Positions 50,093 to 63,514 of a DNA stretch of 64,000 nt are shown here, piece after piece. The notes beneath the pieces are model-generated. The model was given only the letters and a program-made list of their open reading frames with translations. It made no database searches and was not told the origin of the DNA. Position 1 is the stretch's first letter; each line of letters starts with the position of its first letter. Position numbers and translations under genes: made by a program. The DNA comes from Ephydatia muelleri (Eukaryota > Porifera > Demospongiae > Spongillida > Spongillidae), in the NCBI GenBank assembly GCA_013339895.1, contig JABACO010000003.1, positions 12,473,754 through 12,537,753 on the forward strand, given 5' to 3'.

Positions 50093-53000
50093 ACAAATTC
50101 AGAAGATTTAGTTCTTCTATGTCCCATGAAAGAGAAAACATTGTCTGATGGATCAGGTGCATGGACCTTTCAGCTTTTCCTCGTACTATACAACTAGGTA
50201 TAGCGACCTATACTATTGTGTATACTGATGATATACTGTACTCAATTGCACAGTATACTCCACGTATACTCACCGATCGTTTACTTAAATGTGTTTTACG
50301 ACGTCGCATATCAAGGCTTATTATACATAATGCGTACGCTCTATAATATAATATATTTGTCATTCTTGTTGGTGAAATGTCGCTCGCGATTGAGTACAAT
50401 ACGTGACAATGTGCTAATACGCGGGCGCCCAACCAGTCTGGCCAATAATATTATTGATATGTATAATGGCCAAAGGAGGGGGGGGGGGGGGGGGAGTTTA
50501 ACCCCTAACCCTCCCCCCCCCCCCCCCCACCCCTAGATCCGCTACTGTCAAAGTACAATAATCAAATAACTTGCTTATAATAAATGTCTGTCCTTGTGCT
50601 TCTGTGTTTCTTCCATCTTTTTATTGTGCTCTTGCTCTTGCTAATACCTAAATAATGAAACATGAAAATGGGGGGGATTATGGACAATTTTGTTTTCTAC
50701 TCATCTCAAATATTGTATTTTTAATTTTTATACTAAGTCGTTTAAAATATCGTTGAAGTTTTACGAAGCATGTACAAAACACGGATCTATACGTGTATAA
50801 ATGTATACCACAACCATCACACCATACAGCAGTAAAGATAAACTTGGGGATTAGATATGTGTGTACTAGTAATATACTGCCTTAATTTATAACAAAGATA
50901 TGAAATTATTGCATAACTTTAATCTGATTGGTTCCTCCATGACCTGGACAGAAATTTAGTACAGCAGTTCACCAGACCTTACTTCGCGTAGCGATGATGT
51001 AATCCATGCATGCAACGTAACGTTGGGTCTGGGTGCGAGACTAGTACAAGGACAAATTGCGCACAAAGTAACTGAATTCCTCAGAACATATAATTACGAG
51101 GAGACTACGCGATCTAGCGCTTATTCCAGATTTCCAAGGCTTTTAATAAGCGTATCGAGGTTGCACAAAATGATCTGTATAATAATATAGTATTATTGTT
51201 AAAACAAACAAACAAAATAACTAAGCTAGCCTTCCTTTTTATCCCCCCCCCCCCCCCCCCCCACACCAACTTAATAAAAATAGAGTCTGGAGTCTGGGGA
51301 CGATGCTACTACTAAGCATGTATCTGGTTGTCCCAATTCAAACTCACAGAGACCTTGAATGTGTGGACAACAGAAATGGATATTATTGCAGTTGCATCCA
51401 TGCTCAGTACAACGATTTATTGTTTTTCATCATCCGAGTTCACCTTCAAATGGCAGCAAGCGCAATGGGAGAAGAGTCCATATATATAATATAATTATAT
51501 AAGAAACATAAGCAATCATTTTGTAACTATTAGGAAAATGCAATCTTAATTAAAGTATAGCTCAAATATTATAATTATATTATAATTATATAATGGTGCA
51601 TAAAGGTATTTTTTTGGCGCATGCATTGTCGATATTTAACTCACGGATTTTTATAGGACAATACATGTACCTGTATGATACAATTTTCTAACTTTTACAA
51701 AATGTCAGTTTTCCTACGGTGGGAGAAAATACATGCATGAACGTAAAGGATAAAACATTCTAGGATAGTTTATCCTATACAGGGTAGGATAAAATATACC
51801 AGTGTAGATAAATTGTAGTAGGATATAATATCCGACTGGATATTATATCCTAGCGCTAATTATCCAGGCTGATGGAATATCCCGGGATAAAGTGTATACC
51901 GCAACACCGACTGTTTGAGCTTTGAAATATAGGGTAAGGAAATTTTTTAGATAGCTAAGATAGTTATCGTAATATTCTAATTACAATCCTAGCTTCTAGC
52001 GTTTATCACCGCGTAAAAGACACTAACCAATTCACAATGGTTAGAATGCGAATTGAGAATTACACAGCCATTGAGTTTTCTATGTGTCTAAATCAGATCC
52101 TCTACCCAAAGGAGGAGATTCAGCAGTGAGACGGACTAAAACTGACCTTGTTCCGGATACCATTGGATACCATTGGAAATTATGTCCGCCTCGCACCTCT
52201 TGGATAGCAGATCCATATACCTGTGTGAGCCGAAAATTCAGTGGGAAAAAAGAAACTGAAGTCACTAAGTTGGAGAGGCATACATGTTAATAAGATTAAG
52301 TTGAGCAAGGGTTATGAGAAGGGCAATGGTGTATCGTTTGTGCCGTTTTGGAGTATATTTGTGCCAACTGAAACAATTTACTTGACCATCTAATTTTCCA
52401 TCATCTAAGTTTTTTTTCTGTACAAAATTAGGATAATTACATACGTCCATTGCGAAAGTACTTGGCACTAGAAAAAGAAAGTCATCATGTAATATTGGTG
52501 GTTAGTTGATGTGCTGTTTAGTGACATCAATTTATTCATCGATTTTCTTCCTTAGTTTCGAATGTTTTTTACAATAAATTGGGTATATATAACTAGTACG
52601 TCTGTGTTTGCAACTTTGTAATCTTACGCATCCAAACTGGATTAACTGTAACGGTTATACATGTACATGAATACGGCCATTTTACATGTAAGTCCTTTTA
52701 TGTTAGACATGGATTTTCCTCCATCGCACTTAGGATTTTCAGATTATATTGTGAGATCGGTGTTCTATCGAATTCACTCCACTATACGCCTGTAAGAAAA
52801 CGAGCTCTTAAACACCATGGCTAGTGGCTTGGTGACGTCGCCATTTTGAATAATTGATCTTAACTGGGCGATGAATACGTTTAACACGCGTAAACTACAC
52901 GCAAGCATTGCTCAATCGCACATGTGTTTAGACACGAGTGTCGGTGGTGCAAGTGATTGAATATTACGTGAAAGCATGTGTCCAAGTGACCAATGTATTC

Positions 53001-53616
53001 ACATTACGCAAACCACCGTAAAACAAGTGATTTAAAAAAGGGGGCGTAGGGGGTGGTACCCTACAAAAACGAAAAGGCAATTTTGTTTCGCGTCAGATTT
53101 ACATGGGAGTAGAACGAATATATATTTCCCAGTCAAAGGAACTAACTGGGACACCAATCTAATCACTAGACACCTCCAACAAAGTCAGCGATGGATAAAA
53201 ACATTTAACCCCTCGCGGTAGTTTCTAATTTGGTTAGCAATGGATTGTAAAAGATGTGGCGGGTACGTTAAAAAAGTCATCAAATTGATAATGTAAGACG
53301 GCACTATGATTCCGATTCGTGCAAAAGAACGAGTGCAGCAGCCGAAATGAACCTGCAGGTGGCAGCGGCTCCTGTGCACGAGCGCTACGACTACTGCATC
53401 ACCCGAGGAACCCTCTACTTGCAATGAATCCTTTGCTAGCGATGATTCCATTGCTAAACATAACTAAAATTGACAGAGGAGGAGGTTCTAAAGTATGCCC
53501 TACGTAAAGCAAAATACGTAGGAGTATTTGGCAAGGAATGATGCTCGCCGTGGACCTCTCCAAGTTGTAGAATGTTGCTGCATCAGTTACCAACCACAGG
53601 TAGAGTTTCATTTATC

Positions 53617-53674
<58 letters not shown>

Positions 53675-53855
53675 CTTGTAAATTTTCGCGATTGGTTATG
53701 ATGGAAGTTATGTACAAGTTATTATGAAATGGATATTACCAGGCATTAAGTGAACAAACAATACAATGCATGCGTTGATTCGATTAAATGAAGTCGTTTT
53801 AGTTGATGCTAACACAATATTGTACTATGGAAGAATAGAGTAATGAAATCAGTTA
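50093..53855. other. Gene-poor stretch with G and C runs
   Basis: Contains runs of G (50476-50494), C (50507-50529, 51244-51262) and 56 uninterrupted G (53619-53674). No gene or transposon domain recognised; short open frames such as 52084-52290 have no visible features. A palindrome-rich GGATATTATATCC patch occurs near 51825-51850. Confidence 0.45.
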
Positions 53856-54161
53856 TTACTGTGATGATGAAGGATGATGAAGAGAAAATGTATTCATACG
53901 TACAGGAGCTTTCTGTATGAACTCGTCAAGTAATTGGTTTAGGTCCAATTTCGTCACTGTATCTGAATGGCATGAAATAACAGCCACATGATTCAACCGT
54001 TCTTTGATCGCAGATAGGATTTGAGTCTTCGAAGGCCAGACTGAAAAGGACCTCTCTGCTGTGCATGTTGACACAGGCATGCAAAGTATTGTTCTCAACA
54101 ATTTTGCAAACTCTGAGACCAAGGGCATTGAGTTGTTATCAACTGAATCTTGTGCAACCAA
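53856..54161 (-). pseudogene. hAT/ZMYM1-like transposase C-terminal dimerisation domain
   Basis: A 101-codon frame reads FAKLLRTILCMPVSTCTAER, SFSVWPSKTQILSAIKERLN and LDLNQLLDEFIQKA. This is the conserved hAT-family dimerisation domain, where LLTIPVSTCTAERSFS and RLNHLALLxxH are diagnostic. No N-terminal DDE region is adjacent, so it is a 3' fragment of a hAT transposon or of a domesticated ZMYM1-like gene. Confidence 0.75.
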
Positions 54162-54235
54162 ATTAAAACTGTGAGCACGGCACTGTGGAATATCACATGC
54201 GCAAACGATCGGTACAATTATAAGAGCGCGTGAAT

Positions 54236-54493
54236 AATTGGGGCAGTTTCCGCGAAAATTGCCCCACGGTTAAAATGTTATAAAAATGCATCACGTTAGA
54301 ATCGCTATAACTTCCCAACGGATAATGCTATCGACTTCCTATTTTCAACACTTCATACTACACCATTTCACTATAAAGTGTTGAAATTAGGAAGTCGATA
54401 GCGTTATCCGTTGGGAAGTTATAGCGATTCAAACGCGATGCATTTTTATAACATTTTAACCGTGGGGCAATTTTCGCGGAAACTGTCCCAATT
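54236..54493. mobile_element. 258-bp foldback element with 117-bp arms
   Basis: 54236-54352 is mirrored by 54376-54493 with only a handful of mismatches: AATTGGGGCAGTTTCCGCG at the left, CGCGGAAACTGTCCCAATT at the right, with a loop of about 23 bases. AATT at both outer edges may be a 4-bp target duplication, but being self-complementary it cannot be told from the arms. Confidence 0.8.
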
Positions 54494-55899
54494 AATTATT
54501 AAATTAATGATACAGGTTTCCCGGGGGGGGGGGCTGAGCCCCCCGACTTTTTGCCGGGGGGGGGGGGGGGGGGGGGGCCGGGCCCCTGAGCCCCCCCGTA
54601 CTCTACGCCTATGTTACCAACCCCCCTTTCTTTTGGAGCAAAGTTGTTTTAGTGTAGAAGAGGTCATTAGTTGTTTACCTTTTTGCCCCCGCCTCGACGG
54701 GTGTTTTAATTATTTGCCCACCCCACCCCACCCCACCCCACCCCCCTCGACCCCCCGTGCATGTCGGATTTAACAGTTTCGTACGCAGACCCGTTTGAAG
54801 TACATGTATACATATCGCATAATGCGACGTAGCATTATACGTTATTCGATATGCTTATGTCGGTCGGGTCTGGGTACGCGACTATAGAGTTTAATGTTTG
54901 GTCAACGCTAAACAGAGATATAAAAGAACTTTACACTGCATTGATATGCATAGCCAAAATTGACATCAATTGACCTCCCAGTGACAAATTCAATCACATC
55001 GCGGTTTCGTACATTTATTCAAGTTCAGCTAGGTATGCAAATAATGCATACAAATTGCCTATATAAAGTTAAATGGATAAGCACTATTGTTTAGAATTAA
55101 GAAACAATGAGCAAAAGGGAGGGGGGGGAGACACAGCCTATTTTCATGTGGTCCTGGAATTCTCAATCTATTTGGTGACCTGAGTCATTTTGAATAGCTA
55201 GAGCAGGGGTTACGCGCTCGCTTGGCAAAAATGTCATGGCGGTGGTTATTGAGACACAAACGTACGTGATGAGCTCTGAACAATTTGGTAATTAAAATAA
55301 GAACAAATGCATACTATAGGTACATACATATACTGATCGTGATACACATCGAAGTGCTAATGAACGATGCCATGCAGATGGCACGTTGCTGCAACACGGG
55401 CAACTCCAGTTTATCAGCCGCTATCATTTGCCATTTTCTTTCAATGGGAATATGTTCATACGAGCACGAATTGGTGCAGAAAGCGTTGGCAGTTGACACA
55501 GTTGCGGCAGTAAGATACATCAGTAAACTTTCTGACGCAACCTTTAGTGTATGAAAAGTTTTTGCTAATTGCAATCGCCAGATCATTTGGTTTTAGTATT
55601 CTACAGAACCAAATAAATACGTTTCTTCACATGCTACAACGGGAAATATAGACGCCATGATATATTTTCTTTCTTTCTATAGCGCGCACAAAAATGCACA
55701 TAACGTGCACTTGCTACATCGTGTATACACAGGTCCATTGTATGTATTCATTTGCAATTTGTTCACGTAAATACGCAATGTAGTTGACAGACACATTCAC
55801 ATGTATTCCAAGGAAAAGGTAATTGACACTAAAGAGATACAAATATCCGGAGTTCGATACATGGTCGGTCAGGCGATGTTACATGTAAAATCCTCCTCC
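54494..55899. other. Intergenic, with G-run cluster
   Basis: Two G runs (about 54524-54534 and 54556-54577) separated by a GGGGCTGAGCCCC palindrome, and CCCCACCCCAC repeats at 54719-54745. No gene recognised. Confidence 0.5.
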
Positions 55900-57470
<1,571 letters not shown>

Positions 57471-57501
57471 TGCCCAGCGTATAAGATATTCTTAAATTCT
57501 C

Positions 57502-57508
57502 ATTTATA
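57502..57508 (-). promoter_or_regulatory. TATA box of silicatein gene D
   Basis: TATAAAT on the minus strand, about 31 bases upstream of the start codon, implying a very short leader. A nearer CTTATAC makes the exact start uncertain. Confidence 0.5.
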
Positions 57509-58484
57509 CATTCTTGTTCATTATGTTTGCACGCGATTGTGGTCTTTACAACTTCAGAATGGAACATGTAACATGAAAGTAACCTTTTGAGCCTTGTGAC
57601 CCATCAATACTTGCCAAGTGTATTTATGTTAAATTGCAATTCGCATGAATAGCTCTTTGCATGGTCTACACGTAGCAATTGCAGGGTGTTTGCAAAATAT
57701 ACGGAATCCAACCAATGCAGCTATCAACGAAGCCTTGCTTAGTGCAGGGATCGGTTGCAAACCTCTTGAAAAAGGCGACCACTGCATTATTAGAAACGAT
57801 GATTCTATACAATAGACAGCTTGGTAACATTACCTGCCGGCATGACCTTCGTGACTGCAGTAGTGCACTGTCATGAAAGTGAATGAAGCACACTGTTTTC
57901 TGTCGTTGCTAATATACATCTTGCCTTAAGGTGTTGATTCATCTCACGAGCGTATACCAGTACAAGATAAATGTGCACGTTTGCACGAATGAATGTAGCA
58001 GATATGGTATGGCAAAATTATCCTATCTATAGACAGTATCCTACGGAATGAAATTTTGCTCCACAAATCATCCCAGTACTGACAAATTCATCATAGAGGT
58101 CATCATTGAAGATCACAAAATCACCTCCTAATACTTCCCTTAGTGGTGATGCTCCATAATATATATGTTCTATAGTCCATCCAAAGACGTACAGGAAGAT
58201 CTTTACTCATGGTAAATTCATCCTTCTGCAAATGTAGGCTTTTTCCCTCTACCCATAATTCAATGAGTTGAATGAAATATAGAATTGGAATAAATGAGAA
58301 TTAACTTCACACTCTTATCTTCTTGAGCTTCATAAAACAGCTCACATGCAACAGTCTGCTATAACCGTAACAAGTGGGGGGGGGGGGGGGGGGGGGGGGG
58401 TACAGCTGTTCACTAAGTGCTGTGTAATTTATTTCACCTCTTTCACCATCCTTGCCTGTGTCCACATCTCACATTTGGATAGTT
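57509..58484. other. Intergenic, with a 25-G run
   Basis: No firm gene. G run at 58376-58400. Minus-strand pieces near 58210-58080 (for example REVLGGDFVIFNDDLYDEFV) look protein-like and may belong to the 3' part of the Ginger-like copy to the right. Confidence 0.35.
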
Positions 58485-59480
58485 TTAGATGAGCTCCCTA
58501 TTTCTCTCAGATGCCGGTGATGTTGTAGACTGGTGAAGAGATGTGCACTGGTGAGAAGATGGGGGTGATGGACTAGTGCGGAGATGCAGGTGATATGGAG
58601 ATGAGGGTGGATGTAGGTATAACTTTAGGTGAGCACCATTGATCCTCTTGGTGACAAGTATCTTTTCATCTAATGTCACAATAGAGTAAAAGCTGATACC
58701 AATGTCACGAGTTATCATGCATAGACCAAGCCATTTGGAATCCATCTTTCTTCTTTTATGCTTACACCTCCTGAAATCCTTCTGAAGTACCTCTGTGCAC
58801 AACTACAAAGCAGATTAAAAACATGGCTCTATGACTGCAAAATAAGAGTAAGTGCACTAATGATACATATGCATGCTTGTACCAACCTGAAATTGTATGG
58901 GGAATTCGCATGCTACAGGTCATATGTAGTTTTTGCTTTTTCTGAGCAACTGATACATTGTCTCCAGTACCTCCTGCCTGTGCTTTTTGCAACCATCTAC
59001 AAAATCAACCTACGAAGCAAAAAACGTCATGTACCCAAAATATATATGAAGGAATAAGTTTTGTATTCAAAATGCACAGTATTGTTATTGGCACAACACT
59101 TTCTGAAGACTTCAGATAATTGGACACCAGCTAGGATTTAATTATCTCAATTCAATAGGAATGACTGCCTTTTGGCCAAATATAACTTCAAAGGATGATG
59201 ACTCATGCATGACAACTTGTATTATATGCAAAGATGCCATATTCATCCCATACCTCTTTTCGAATTGACATATTTGCAATCATGTTTATCTAACTCATTT
59301 GCCTAACAAATCAATACAATATTATATAAAATTTATGACATTACCTGCGGGTGGTATGGTGCGCGATGGAAACATACTTCATTGCTAACTCTTTCATCAT
59401 CTCCCTATCAAGATCACTTTTGAATTCTCCTCCTTGGTCACTTGTCAGTAACCTAGAAACCGCATTTGCATGAAAACCTG
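58485..59480 (-). mobile_element. Ginger-like integrase element, minus-strand copy, fragmentary
   Basis: Near 59460-59350 the minus strand reads LLTSDQGGEFKSDLDREM and AMKYVSIAHHTTR, the D-and-downstream part of a gypsy-like integrase core. Then 58802-58600 reads KDFRRCKHKRRKMDSKWLG and ITKRINGAHLKLYL-type wording, matching the GPY/F domain that follows integrase in Ginger and KRBA2-like proteins. Stops separate the parts. Orientation is opposite to the copy at 60.9-63.0 kb. Confidence 0.55.
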
Positions 59481-59760
59481 CCAACAATAAACAAAGGTGT
59501 ACTTCAGTACTTTTTATACTTTACATCATGAATATCAGTTAAATTGCTCATCGGATAAACATGTCGTCAGAAGTGACAGGACCCACAAATCTATTCCTAC
59601 ATGAAACCAAGGTGAGTGTACAGGTAGATATAAAGGTTAGCGGCGGGTTTCCTCCTTCAATCATCTCAAGCGGCTGACGTAGGTATGTGTTAACGGCTGT
59701 GCCGAAGGCTTGGCTGGGGGTAGTCGCGGAATCTAGTATGCATGGTATTTAGATCCGTAC

Positions 59761-59951
59761 TCGGCTCACAGCCGATGTGTCGTGTGTATTTCCAGCCACG
59801 CTGAAGACTCGGCTTACAGCCAACGTGTCTGGTGTATTTCAAGACTCGGCTTACAGCGAACGTGTCGGAAGTATTTCCAGCCACGTTGAAGACTTGGCTT
59901 ACAGCGAACGTGTCGGATGTATTTCCAGCCATGTTGAAGACTTGGCATACA
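59761..59951 (+). repeat. Tandem 48-bp repeat, about four copies
   Basis: Units begin GGCTTACAGC and contain AACGTGTCGG and GTATTTCCAGCCACG; one unit is 37 bp long. Being a multiple of three, the array stays open on both strands (16-residue repeats such as LAYSERVGCISSHVED on the plus strand). Confidence 0.85.
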
Positions 59952-60537
59952 GTCTCCTGCCCACTTTTCACTCCGAGATGGGTGGGTCCATCACTGCTGA
60001 GCTAGCCGCTTTGACATCGGCCAAATGATAAATAAACACTTTCAACAGTAATCAACCAAACAAAATGGTTGCAGTCAATAAAAGAAGATCTCTACTTGAA
60101 CTTCCCAAAGTATCGTTGCCATCAGATTATGAGATGTTGCAAATCTGCAATAAAAGCAAAATGCTGGCAATCCTCCCCCCAGATAGGCGGGACCCGAAAA
60201 AAGCGCTCCATAACCCCACTGCCAGAAGCACCATTCTGAGATTGTGAGATTGTGATTCTGTTGGGGGGTCTCTGGAACGAGGGAGGAGCCTTTAATTTCT
60301 TCGAGACGTCAATTCAGCTGATACTCCGAATTGGCAAGGCATTTGCTCCAGAACTTGCGCGTCTGTTTCAAGCATTCGCTGATGGCTCAGTTTGGAGTGT
60401 GTCGCCACTTGTATACCACAGGGGGGGGGGGGGAAATGGGTCGAATCAAGTTTTTGATTTTATAAAGGATTTTAAAAATCCTCTGTAAAACATTGTACAC
60501 TTTTACTGTTCAATCACATCATGATTCCAAAATGATT
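59952..60537. other. Unrecognised short ORFs
   Basis: Plus-strand frames 60065-60247 and 60252-60488 are unrecognised. The second passes through a G run at 60421-60432. Confidence 0.3.
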
Positions 60538-60825
60538 CTATGCAAACAACACTACCCAGCTGTACTGTTTGTACCAAGCAACCTGAAATCGCCTATTCTT
60601 TCCATCTGGATATGTAATTGCAGTTTTGGCTAAAACGGTATCATCAGTTGTCTGAAATGAGCCAGATGCATCATCGAAGCAACGCTGCTTACACGCAATC
60701 GGATCATCAGTCAACCTTTTCTTTTTCATAGCACACTCTGGTGCTTCAACACCCGTTAACACTTCTTCACCAGTCTCTTTTCGGGACTCGTCAGAAGTAA
60801 ATGCCTCCGATGAAGGTGACGGCAC
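60538..60825 (-). CDS. ORF resembling the start of a TTF-type zinc finger
   Basis: A 95-codon frame: an acidic, Ser-rich N-terminus, then KKKRLTDDPIACKQ, and a C-terminus YPDGKNRRFQVAWYKQYSWV. The last part resembles the opening of TTF-type zinc fingers (RxFQxxWYxxYPWLxY) found at the N-terminus of hAT/ZMYM1-like transposases and other element proteins. No continuation is seen downstream. Moderate to low certainty. Confidence 0.4.
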   Translation of the reverse strand: MPSPSSEAFTSDESRKETGEEVLTGVEAPECAMKKKRLTDDPIACKQRCFDDASGSFQTTDDTVLAKTAITYPDGKNRRFQVAWYKQYSWVVLFA

Positions 60826-60872
60826 ATTAGCAGATCCATTCTGATCGCACAGCTGTTGTGTAGCGGAGCTGT

Positions 60873-60960
60873 CCTGTCACAGAAATGTTGGTCCGCCGAA
60901 AATTTTGGTCCCAGGAACAAACGTTTCAGGTAAATTCGGTCCGCCCGGACCAAAATTTTG
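60873..60960. repeat. Imperfect inverted repeat with TGTCA...TGACA ends
   Basis: TGTCACAGAAATGTTGGTCC at the left and GGACCAAAATTTTGACA at the right bound a GGTCCG-rich palindromic block. The same words open the Ginger-like copy 1 at 46.65 kb, suggesting terminal sequences of that family. Confidence 0.6.
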
Positions 60961-62300
60961 ACACGGGTCTAGTCCTAGCCCTTGCTTGCGCCTGCGACAC
61001 GTGTCCAATCAAGGTGTTATATGCATTCAGAAAGCTGCTAGGATGGAAGGATCTTCGGATGTTGAGGGAGATCTTGTTGGTGAAGTGTACAAGTATCTTG
61101 TCAGTGGCAAATATTGCGATGGAGCGTCAAGGGAAAGAAAGCGAACGATAAGGAAAAAAGCCCTGAAGTTTTCAGTGTCGAATAAAGGAGAGCTATTGTA
61201 CAGGCAAAAAAGGAAGGGCAAGGCAAGTACCTTTTGCATGTACATCTCTATATCTATATGTGAACTCACCATTAACAACTATTCAGTGCTAAGATGCGCT
61301 TACATTACGCATTGATGAATACTTAATGCTATCATACCATGCATATTACTCTTTCTATAGGGAGAAGTTTTACTTCGATACATTCAGAGTGCCAAAGAGC
61401 AACGGAGATTGCCCTTTCCTGTCACATTGACCCCACATCTGGCCACATGGGAAAAGCAGAACTCTTTTCAGAATTAAAGAGGTTAAAGATATCGTTGGTT
61501 TTTATCCTCATCCGGTTAAAACCAACCAGATTATTGATATCTTTAACCATCCTATGCATGCCAAATAAAGCGCTCCTTAATTCTGAAAAGAGTTCTGCTT
61601 TTTCCCATGTGGCCAGATGTGGGGTCTATGTGACTATTGCATTTTATTTGCGTTTGATGAACTACATACATTACAATCACATATTTGATGGGTGTATAGT
61701 GGTGTTCATATAACAATGGCATGTGTGTCAAACTTTTACGTGTAGGCAAATGGTCTTGACAAACGCTATAATCAAACATTGCAAAATATGTTGGCTAAAT
61801 ATGTGTCATTGAAAAAGGAACAATGGAGTTATTTCATCGATTCATACATCAAAGCAAGAAGCAACAAAGCATGCTCCTTTCTCTCTTATGTTTGGTCGAC
61901 TGCCAAACCTTCCAATTGACATTGAAATGCAGTCTGAGTCAATAGAGGAACTCTCCAAACATTGCAATGAAATGGTAGAGCCAGATCATGGAGTAAAAGT
62001 TAAGGAACATATAGGTACATTACAGCAAGTAGCAACGAACATTAAAGTTGCTCAAATTAAGTATAAAAAGCAGTATGACAAAAAACATTCCAAGGCATCT
62101 GGTATCATATCAAACAGCTTGTTTTGAAGAAGGACTTCACTCTTAAAAAGACAAAAGGAGGGAAACTAAGTTGTAGATATGTGGGACCCTTTACAATAAC
62201 TAGAGTTAGGTCAAGAGGGGTTTATGATTTAAGTTCTGATGATGGAAAGTTATAAGTGCTACTGGTGGTCATTAAAAAGTTTACAGAAAACCAGTAACAT
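60961..62300 (+). mobile_element. Ginger-like integrase element, copy 2
   Basis: Parts in order on the plus strand: an N-terminal domain (about 61043-61220) with VEGDLVGEVYKYLVSGK and RKKALKFSVSNKGELLYRQK; an H2C2 zinc-binding piece CHIDPTSGHMGK (about 61420-61455), part of which is repeated in inverted orientation downstream; integrase C-terminal core NGLDKRYNQTLQNMLAKYVS (about 61745-61800); FGRLPNLPIDIEMQSESIEE (61890-61950) and an alpha-helical region; and a GPY/F domain with KLSCRYVGPFTITRV (about 62165-62215). This is the integrase architecture shared by Ginger DNA transposons, KRBA2 and Ty3 integrases. The frames are not continuous. No LTR was seen, which favours Ginger. Confidence 0.55.
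61421..61634. repeat. Inverted duplication inside the Ginger-like copy
   Basis: GTCACATTGACCCCACATCT at the left (61421) is mirrored by AGATGTGGGGTCTATGTGAC at the right (to 61634). The arms cover the H2C2-coding piece, so HIDPTSGHMGK can be read on both strands. Confidence 0.85.
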
Positions 62301-62601
62301 CAGGATGCGATCATGGTTCCGATTCCACATATACTTCTGAGGATGATAGCAGTCCAAGCAATGATGGCAGTATCTCAGAAGATTACAGATCCAATGCTGA
62401 TTATCACTTTCCCCTAAATGGTAAGATCATAATTTGGTGTTTAAACCAGTAATAATGTTACCATTGCAGATTGCATTAGCAAATTAGGAGCTATAATAAT
62501 GCAAGCCTGGATAAAATATCTGCATATAGTATAAAATATGTAGTTGTAAACATATTATATGTAATCCCTTTCCAACAGGTTCTGTTCAACACTCAGATGG
62601 A

Positions 62602-63070
62602 TTGGGCCTTCAATTACAGATGGAAGATGATGCTGAGCAACCACCCTGTTCAGTAATAGACAAAGCAGACAATAGTGCAGATGGATCTGTTATAGAGATA
62701 TCCAATCATACTGTTGGCACAGTATTGTACTTGCCAGTTTGCAGAGATTGGCAAATAAATGCGTGCAGTGTTGTAGGACTTCAATTTGTGAAAGGGAATC
62801 ATGATCACAATGAAAAACCTTTGTATATTGCAAGCTCCTAGTATACGCAGTCGCATTAAAGGGGATGGGAATTGCTTTTTTAGAGCTGTGGCGAAAGAAA
62901 TAACTGGGAGTCAAAAGGATCATGCAGCACTTAGGGTACTTGTCACATCATACATGACTCGCACACACCACGCACTTTGTCATGGATACTGTACATCTCA
63001 CGTTTTTTGCTCTTTGAGAACCAGGAGGTTAGGAGTAACTTTAAAGTACATCAATCACCATGCCACGTAA
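62602..63070 (+). pseudogene. OTU-like cysteine protease domain fragment
   Basis: After an acidic stretch (62602-62841), the frame from 62801 reads SIRSRIKGDGNCFFRAVAKE and ITGSQKDHAALRVLVTSYM. GDGNCFFRAVA is the catalytic Asp/Cys loop of OTU deubiquitinase-type proteases. The later His motif was not found, and the frame drifts, so it is a fragment. OTU domains are known accessory parts of Ginger1-type transposons, which fits the integrase just upstream; an independent host OTU gene is the alternative. Confidence 0.65.
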
Positions 63071-63514
63071 CAGGTCAAAGGGTTCATGCATTGCAAATAT
63101 TGGTACTCCTTTCATTCCAAGTACCTATTACATGTGATCATTGAATTTGTCATTGTACTTTCACAATTATTTGGTAGATGTGCAGTACAAAACTTACTGG
63201 GCTATTATTTTGCAATGCGTCCTCAGCATTTGCTAAAATGGAGTCATGGCACCTTATAACAGCAGATGGATCAAACTGCCATGTCATGTTGTGTCCGATG
63301 TATATTCCTGGGATTGTGCATGTGTTGCATCCATAATAACCATTGTATTGTACAAAATTAGCTTAGCTTTTGCTGGCAAATCAGCTGTACACATCAAAAT
63401 GATGGACTTTGAAATCGTTGCTCCAGCAGGAGTGTTTATTAGTATTCCTGCAATTCAGTTGTCCATGCATAATAAGTCATAGTTTTAAACTTTATTTTAA
63501 CCCAATACTCACCA
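63071..63514. other. Unannotated stretch
   Basis: No recognisable domain. It probably carries the decayed 3' part of the OTU-bearing element. Confidence 0.35.

Noticed and set aside
59761-59951. CRISPR-like array
   Set aside because: Units are contiguous with no unique spacers; it is a plain tandem repeat in eukaryotic DNA.
60538-60825. Single long hAT gene linking the TTF-like ORF to the dimerisation domain at 53.9 kb
   Set aside because: Same strand and order, but silicatein D and Ginger-like fragments lie between and no DDE core is present; treated as unrelated fragments.
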